From RGIG7300 sp045649645 (GTDB taxonomy: Bacteria; Bacillota; Clostridia; Oscillospirales; CAG-272), in contig JAZRQH010000159.1 of the NCBI GenBank assembly GCA_045649645.1, forward strand, positions 1-9,963: a DNA stretch of 9,963 nt, read 5' to 3'. The first letter of the stretch is position 1. The number at the start of each line of letters is the position of its first letter. Shown here piece by piece: positions 1 to 4,829 of this stretch. Under the pieces are notes generated by a model that worked only from the letters and a program-made list of their open reading frames with translations, was not told the origin of the DNA and ran no database searches. The translations under genes and the position numbers were made by a program.

Positions 1-119
1 CCTTCGAAACCGCCAAAGCCGATGCGGTTCTGGCAGCATCCCTCTTCCATTTTAAGGAGATAACTATCCCCGAGCTGAAGGATTACCTTGCAGGCAGAGG
101 AATTTCCGTCAGAAGATAA
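1..119 (+). CDS. hisF: HisF C-terminus (imidazole glycerol phosphate synthase cyclase subunit), 5' truncated
   Basis: The reading frame beginning at base 3 gives 38 residues and a TAA stop at 117-119; the rest of the gene lies outside the window. The residues KADAVLAASLFHFKEITIPE and the end RGISVRR match the final barrel helix and tail of HisF. HisF is the cytoplasmic cyclase subunit that, with HisH, turns PRFAR and glutamine-derived ammonia into imidazole glycerol phosphate and AICAR in histidine biosynthesis. The A-D-A-hydrophobic-A-A-S-x-F-H-F stretch followed by an acidic ITIPELK segment is highly characteristic. Being last before a terminator suggests it closes a his operon, which is usual, but no other his gene is visible. 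Identity is secure despite the short length. Confidence 0.9.
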   Translation, partial: FETAKADAVLAASLFHFKEITIPELKDYLAGRGISVRR

Positions 120-137
120 AACAGAATAATTTGTCAG

Positions 138-175
138 ATACAGTCATGCATTGTCATGGCTGTATTTTTCTTTTT
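138..175 (+). terminator. Rho-independent terminator after hisF
   Basis: An 11-bp stem (138-148 paired with 155-165, one G-U pair) with a 6-nt loop is followed by a T-rich run (166-169, C, 171-175). It starts 18 nt after the hisF stop. The end of the T-run doubles as the 5' arm of the next hairpin (171-220), so the two structures share bases. Confidence 0.8.
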
Positions 176-191
176 GCTCCCGCCAATAATA
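161..191 (+). promoter_or_regulatory. Possible forespore sigma (SigG/SigF-like) promoter for the sigG start
   Basis: TGTATT at 161-166 and AATAATA at 185-191, separated by 18 bp, resemble the SigG pattern (TGnATA, 17-18 bp, CATnnTA), with one mismatch in each box. Autoregulation from such a promoter is known for sigG in Bacillus. The boxes overlap the hisF terminator stem and the region is AT-rich, so a chance match is quite possible. A start near 198 would give a leader of roughly 24 nt. Confidence 0.3.
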
Positions 192-220
192 TTTCCGTCT
201 TAAACGGAAAGGAGCAAAAA
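171..220 (+). promoter_or_regulatory. Hairpin sequestering the sigG ribosome-binding site
   Basis: Bases 171-180 (TTTTTGCTCC) are the exact reverse complement of 211-220 (GGAGCAAAAA). Just inside, 192-198 (TTTCCGT) is the exact reverse complement of 204-210 (ACGGAAA). Together they give 17 bp of pairing with an 11-nt one-sided bulge (181-191) and a 5-nt loop (199-203). The Shine-Dalgarno AAAGGAG (208-214) lies wholly within the 3' arms, and the ATG at 222 follows directly. Any RNA that includes base 171 should therefore have a masked ribosome-binding site. RNA starting near 198 would lack the 5' arms and stay open. Confidence 0.6.
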
Positions 221-221
221 T

Positions 222-2267
222 ATGATCGGGACCAAAGTTGAACTCTGCGGAATAAATACCTCCAAACTGAAGGTGCTGAAAAACAGCGAGACAACAGAAC
301 TGCTAAAAAAGAGCCACAACGGTGACAAAAACGCAAGGGACGAGCTTATCGCCGGCAACCTGCGTCTTGTCCTGAGCGTTATCCAGCGATTTGGCGGCAG
401 GGGCGAGAACCCCGACGACCTCTTTCAGGTGGGGTGTATTGGCCTTATAAAAGCCATCGACAATTTCGATTTAAGTCAAGGGGTACAGTTCTCCACCTAT
501 GGAGTGCCCATGATAATCGGTGAAGTCCGGCGTTTTCTGCGGGACAACAATTCCATTCGGGTCAGTCGCTCCATGAGGGACCTTGCCTACCGGGCCATGC
601 AGAGCAAGGAGCGCCTCACAAGGGAGATGGGCAGAGAGCCCTCCCTCACAAGGATCGCCCAGGACATGAACTGCCGCCGGGAGGATGTGGTCATCGCCCT
701 TGAGGCAATAGTGGAGCCAATTTCCCTCTACGAGCCGGTGTTCAACGACGGCGGCGATGTGATATACATCATGGATCAGGTGGGCGGCGGCAGCGACAGC
801 GACGACTGGCTGGAGGAGATTGCCTTCAAGGAGGCGGTAAAGGAGGATAAGGCATTTGCCGAGGAGGTTACCGCAAGCCTTATGATGAAGTTCTACGAGC
901 ACGGTGTACATAACATCACCGTTGGCGGTATAGTTCCCGCAACAGGGGAGGACGCTGCAAACGACCTGACCTTCCTCATGCTCCAGATACTTCGCCGCAA
1001 CCACGCTACCCATCCCCGTATGTCGGTACGTGTAAACGAAAAATCCGACCCCCGACTGCTCGCCCTTGTGGTGCAGATGTGGTCCGAGGGTATGAGCGAT
1101 CCCACCGTGGCAAGCGACTCCACTATCATTCCCGCATTTATAAACAACTACGGTGTTGAACCCAAGGATGCCATGAACTATTCGCTTCTCGGATGTCAGG
1201 AGCTGGAGATACCCGGTAAGTCTAACTTCGGTTGTGAGGACGGAGTAATAAATCTTGCAAAGATACTTGAATACACCTTAAACGACGGTTATTCCCGTTA
1301 CCATCCCGACGTACGCTTGGGTCTGCCTACGGGTAAGATCACCGATTACGAGAGATTTGAGGATCTCTGGAACGCATATGAGGCTAACGTCAAGATGTTC
1401 ACCAAGCATTTCTGCGAGGTGTGCGATATCGGTCAGACGGTAAGAGCAATAAACTATGCAAAGCTGGTCAAGACCCCCTTTACCGAGGCTTGTATCGAAA
1501 AGGGGCTTAACCTTGACGACGGCGGTGCTGTATATAACTACGGCTGTGTAGAGACAGCAGGCTCCTCTGTCGTTGCAGACTCACTTACGGCTATAAAGAA
1601 GCTGGTTTACGATGAAAAGCTCATCTCCCGTGAGACTCTTGAGGCAGCCCTTGCTGCAAACTTTGAGGGCTACGAGAAGGAGAGACTCCTTCTTCTCAAC
1701 CGCTCACCTAAGTTCGGAAACGACGACCCCGATGCTGACGAGATGGCACACCGTGTGCTTCACAGCTTCTGGAGCGAGTGTAAGAAGTATAAGTCAATCC
1801 GCGGTCAGGAGTATTCGGGCGCTTGCTCGCTGCTCAGCGGTGGTATGTACTACGGTAACAACACCTGGGCTACCCCCGACGGACGTAAGACAGGCGAGCC
1901 TCTCGGTAACTCTATAGGTCCCCGTCCGGGTATGGACAAGAACGGCGTTACCGCAATGCTCAATTCTGTGGCAAAGCTTCCGCTGGACCTCGGTGTAGGC
2001 GGTACCACCTGTAACGTGACCATCCCCACCCCTCTTATCTCCACCCCCGAGCTTCGTCAGAATATGGTGGATGCATTCAATACCTTCCTTAACAACGGCG
2101 GTCAGCTGGCGCAGATCACTACAGCCTGCGTGGAAGATCTTATCGATGCTAAAGAGCATCCCGAGGATCACACCGACCTTATCATCCGTATAGGCGGATT
2201 TTCCATCAAGTTCATTGAGCTTGGAAGCGACGCTCAGGACGAGATCATAAGCAGATATTCTGCTTGA
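222..2267 (+). CDS. Chimeric reading frame: truncated sporulation sigma factor SigG joined to C-terminal part of a glycyl radical enzyme
   Basis: This is one open frame of 681 residues with ATG at 222 and AAAGGAG 7 nt upstream. Residues 1-206 match SigG: a VELCGINTSKL-like start, region 2 (NLRLVLSVIQRF, DDLFQVGCIGL, STYGVPMIIGE) and region 3 (SIRVSRSMRDLAY to EEIAFKEAV). Region 4, which reads the -35 box, is absent. From about residue 209 the protein is a glycyl radical enzyme of the pyruvate formate-lyase/dehydratase superfamily. It has the catalytic-loop motif G-C325-Q-E327 followed by PGKS, a later YNYGCVETAG segment, and the radical loop R656-I-G-G659-F-S near the C-terminus. The C325-to-G659 spacing (334) is normal for the family, but roughly 300 N-terminal residues are missing. 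No activating enzyme is nearby. Neither half looks complete enough to work. It could be a genuine deletion fusion or a chimeric assembly; both domain assignments are firm, while biological reality is uncertain. Confidence 0.85.
   Translation: MIGTKVELCGINTSKLKVLKNSETTELLKKSHNGDKNARDELIAGNLRLVLSVIQRFGGRGENPDDLFQVGCIGLIKAIDNFDLSQGVQFSTYGVPMIIGEVRRFLRDNNSIRVSRSMRDLAYRAMQSKERLTREMGREPSLTRIAQDMNCRREDVVIALEAIVEPISLYEPVFNDGGDVIYIMDQVGGGSDSDDWLEEIAFKEAVKEDKAFAEEVTASLMMKFYEHGVHNITVGGIVPATGEDAANDLTFLMLQILRRNHATHPRMSVRVNEKSDPRLLALVVQMWSEGMSDPTVASDSTIIPAFINNYGVEPKDAMNYSLLGCQELEIPGKSNFGCEDGVINLAKILEYTLNDGYSRYHPDVRLGLPTGKITDYERFEDLWNAYEANVKMFTKHFCEVCDIGQTVRAINYAKLVKTPFTEACIEKGLNLDDGGAVYNYGCVETAGSSVVADSLTAIKKLVYDEKLISRETLEAALAANFEGYEKERLLLLNRSPKFGNDDPDADEMAHRVLHSFWSECKKYKSIRGQEYSGACSLLSGGMYYGNNTWATPDGRKTGEPLGNSIGPRPGMDKNGVTAMLNSVAKLPLDLGVGGTTCNVTIPTPLISTPELRQNMVDAFNTFLNNGGQLAQITTACVEDLIDAKEHPEDHTDLIIRIGGFSIKFIELGSDAQDEIISRYSA
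828..851 (+). other. Junction between sigG-derived and glycyl-radical-enzyme-derived sequence
   Basis: SigG similarity ends around residues 204-208 (EAVKE), and glycyl radical enzyme similarity starts by about residue 209. The junction contains two copies of AAGGAGG (828-834 and 840-846), 12 bp apart. Such a short repeat could mediate either a deletion or a misassembly. Arginine codon use changes here: upstream 10 of 17 Arg codons are AGG or CGG, while downstream 0 of 19 are. Confidence 0.7.
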
Positions 2268-2300
2268 TATAAAACAGATTACATTTTAAGGAGAAAATAT

Positions 2301-4739
2301 ATGAAAAGATTTTCAGCATTCATTCTTTGTCTTTTGATGCTTATGTCTTCTTTGGTATTTGTCAGTGCAGCAGATCCTGCTGTGACAGAGGAGCAGGAAT
2401 ACGATCCTCTGGTGGTTGCATATTTCAATGCTTCTGCTATCCCCGGCACTAAGGATTTTACCAACATTGACGTACTTAACTATCACCCCGCAACAGTCAT
2501 TGTTAGCGCAATGGGCTACAAGGAGGGTGACCCCATCATCACCCATACCCATTCCGCAAGACTTGATATGTGGAAGGAAAAGGCTTATGCACAGAACCCC
2601 GATATCAAGTTCGTGTTTACTGTTGCCAACGGCAACATCAACGACTTCGAGAGCTGGTTCACCAGCCCCGACCGTGCAAAGAGACTGGCAAACGAGATGC
2701 TCTCTATTATCGATCAGTACGGCTTTGACGGTCTTGATATCGACTACGAGTTCCCCGGCTCGGGTAACAATCCCAAGAACAACTACGTTCGTTTTATGAA
2801 GCATATGCGCGAGGGCTTTGATGCGCGCTCTAAGGAGAACGGCAAGGACTACGTTCTTTCTATGGCTGTTCCTGCAGGCGAATGGGCGTTTAGCCTCTTT
2901 AAGATGAATGATCTTGCTCAGTACGTAAGCTACTTTAACATCATGAGCTATGACCTCCACGTAGGTAACGCTACCAAGGGTATCACCCACCATCACGCTA
3001 ATCCCAAGGCAGATGATAACCCTGTTTTTGCAGGCGCAAGCGTTGAGGAGGATATCGCACTTTATCTTGAAAAGGGCATTCCCGCAGACAAGATCGTGGC
3101 AGGTATCGGTATGTATGCCCGTCGCTGGACAGGTGTACCCAACGTTAACAACGGTCTTTATCAGCCCGGTACTCTTGACGAGACCTCAAATGAGGCATAC
3201 CTCCATTACTCTGTTCTCAAAGCTTCCTACATAAATAAGAACGGCTACGTAAGATACTGGGATGACACAGCAAAGGCACCCTATCTCTACAACGCATCCA
3301 AAGGAGTATTCCTTACCTACGATGACGAGGAATCCGCAAAGATCAAGGCTGAGCTTGCAGTAAAGAGTCAGATCCGCGGCGTAATGGTATTCGACTACGT
3401 TACTACAGACGGTATAGGCTTCTTTGACAATCTCCACACATGGCTTGAGGAAGCAAAGCACACTCACAGCTACACCCCTGAGGTTGTAGAAGAGCCTACC
3501 TGCGGTGCAGAGGGTGTTATGAAATACACCTGCGAGTGCGGTGACAGCTATAACGAGCCTATCCCCGCTACAAACGAGCATAATCACGTTGAATGGATAA
3601 TTCACACCGAGCCCGGTTATGATTCATACGGCTTGGAGTTCAGCATCTGTACCGTTTGCGGTTTTGTAGCTTATAACGAGCTTCCTATGCGTGAGTACGT
3701 TAACCCCTTCAAGGACGTTAAGGAAAGCCATTGGTTCTATGATGCGGTAGAGTTCTGTGTTAAGGCAGGCTTCGTTGCAGGAATGACCGAGGACACCTTT
3801 GCTCCCAACAATAACCTTACCCGTGCGCAGTTTCTTATGATGCTTGCAAAGGGTGACGGAGCTGACCTTGAGCAGTATAAGGGTGTAGATTCCGGCTTTG
3901 AGGACGTTAAGCCCTCTCATTGGTACAACGAGGTAGTATGCTGGGCGGTTGAGAACGGCTATACCAGCGGTCTCTCCGAAACCAAGTTCGGTCCTAACAA
4001 CAACATCACCCGTGCGCAGCTTGCAAGATTCTTCTATGTTTACGTTGAAAAGAACGGTATGGACGTTTCCGAGTCTGCAGATCTTGCTGAGTTCCCCGAT
4101 GCAAGCAAGGTACAGAGCTGGGCAGAGGTTCCCGTTAAGTGGGCTGTTGCAAGAGGCTTTATCGCAGGTATGAACGGCAAGCTTGAGCCTAACGGCAACT
4201 CTACCCGTGCTCAGGCAGCTCGTATCATGATGCTTGTTGCACAGGCTGAGTTTGTTTCCGCAGATCCTCTTCACAGAATTTTTGAATCATATCCCGAAAA
4301 GTTTATGTTTTTCCCCACCTTTGAGTCTATCGAGAACGTAAGCAAGTACGAGCTTTTAGAGTGGGCAAAAATGCAGACAGAGCGTAAGGAATTTGTCGGT
4401 GATTATGATAATATGATCTATACTCACCGCTATCTCTTTTCTGACATCAACGATGTACTTACAAGATATTTAGGTGTTGCGCTTACCGCGGCAGATGCAG
4501 TAGGTAACTACGACGGAATAGAAATAACCTACGACGAGGAGACAGATCTGCTTAGCTTTATCTACTATGGTGGTTTTGGTTACGGCGGACCTTCCCCCAT
4601 ATACGACGGCTATACACAGATCGACGATACACATTTTGTTATCAACTATTCTGAGGTTGACAGCGACTGGAAGGGTCAGCTTGATGTTGAGCTTGTTGAC
4701 GGTAATTATATCGTAACAGCAAAGAGATCATTCAAATAA
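2301..4739 (+). CDS. Secreted GH18 glycoside hydrolase (chitinase-like) with three SLH domains
   Basis: The 812-residue protein starts at ATG 2301 with TAAGGAG 7 nt upstream, 33 nt after the previous stop and with no terminator between, so co-transcription is possible. Residues 1-24 are a signal peptide (KR, hydrophobic core, VSAADP). Residues ~34-385 are a GH18 barrel with the catalytic motif DGLDIDYE (143-150, E150 the acid/base) and MSYDL (215-219). GH18 enzymes cut beta-1,4 GlcNAc-containing polymers such as chitin, glycan cores or peptidoglycan-like substrates. Residues ~387-463 hold two Cys-rich modules (C401, C411-x-C413; C450-x-x-C453), a pattern common in clostridial surface proteins. 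Three SLH repeats follow (~469-518, 533-578, 598-645, each ending in an N-x-x-TRAQ-type motif), for non-covalent attachment to wall polysaccharide. A ~155-residue C-terminal region (657-812) is unrecognised. Exact substrate is not determinable. Confidence 0.88.
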   Translation: MKRFSAFILCLLMLMSSLVFVSAADPAVTEEQEYDPLVVAYFNASAIPGTKDFTNIDVLNYHPATVIVSAMGYKEGDPIITHTHSARLDMWKEKAYAQNPDIKFVFTVANGNINDFESWFTSPDRAKRLANEMLSIIDQYGFDGLDIDYEFPGSGNNPKNNYVRFMKHMREGFDARSKENGKDYVLSMAVPAGEWAFSLFKMNDLAQYVSYFNIMSYDLHVGNATKGITHHHANPKADDNPVFAGASVEEDIALYLEKGIPADKIVAGIGMYARRWTGVPNVNNGLYQPGTLDETSNEAYLHYSVLKASYINKNGYVRYWDDTAKAPYLYNASKGVFLTYDDEESAKIKAELAVKSQIRGVMVFDYVTTDGIGFFDNLHTWLEEAKHTHSYTPEVVEEPTCGAEGVMKYTCECGDSYNEPIPATNEHNHVEWIIHTEPGYDSYGLEFSICTVCGFVAYNELPMREYVNPFKDVKESHWFYDAVEFCVKAGFVAGMTEDTFAPNNNLTRAQFLMMLAKGDGADLEQYKGVDSGFEDVKPSHWYNEVVCWAVENGYTSGLSETKFGPNNNITRAQLARFFYVYVEKNGMDVSESADLAEFPDASKVQSWAEVPVKWAVARGFIAGMNGKLEPNGNSTRAQAARIMMLVAQAEFVSADPLHRIFESYPEKFMFFPTFESIENVSKYELLEWAKMQTERKEFVGDYDNMIYTHRYLFSDINDVLTRYLGVALTAADAVGNYDGIEITYDEETDLLSFIYYGGFGYGGPSPIYDGYTQIDDTHFVINYSEVDSDWKGQLDVELVDGNYIVTAKRSFK

Positions 4740-4742
4740 GAC

Positions 4743-4775
4743 ACAACGAGTGGTATATGCCACTCGTTGTTGACT
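4743..4775 (+). terminator. Strong hairpin after the GH18 gene, probable terminator
   Basis: A perfect 11-bp stem (4743-4753 with 4760-4770) and 6-nt loop begins 4 nt after the GH18 stop. The following run is only TGACTTT, so the U-tract is weak and termination may be partial. The last stem base is the first base of the -35 box of the next promoter. Confidence 0.55.
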
Positions 4776-4798
4776 TTATAGGAGTTTATTGGTATAAT
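4770..4798 (+). promoter_or_regulatory. SigA-type promoter for the metallophosphoesterase gene
   Basis: TTGACT (4770-4775), a 17-bp spacer and a perfect TATAAT (4793-4798) form a near-consensus vegetative promoter. The ribosome-binding site GGAGG (4819-4823) sits 6 nt before the ATG at 4830. The -35 box touches the 3' edge of the preceding hairpin, so read-through and new initiation are closely coupled in space. Confidence 0.8.
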
Positions 4799-4829
4799 TG
4801 ATTTAAGATATAAACTATGGAGGTCGGAT

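Noticed and set aside
471..1013. 180-codon open frame on the - strand across the chimera
   Set aside because: It is antisense to clear SigG and glycyl radical enzyme coding sequence, shows no family motif and crosses the junction. It is a shadow of codon bias.
2313..2996. 227-codon open frame on the - strand opposite the GH18 gene
   Set aside because: It is antisense to the signal peptide and GH18 catalytic motif, and has no ribosome-binding site or domain support.
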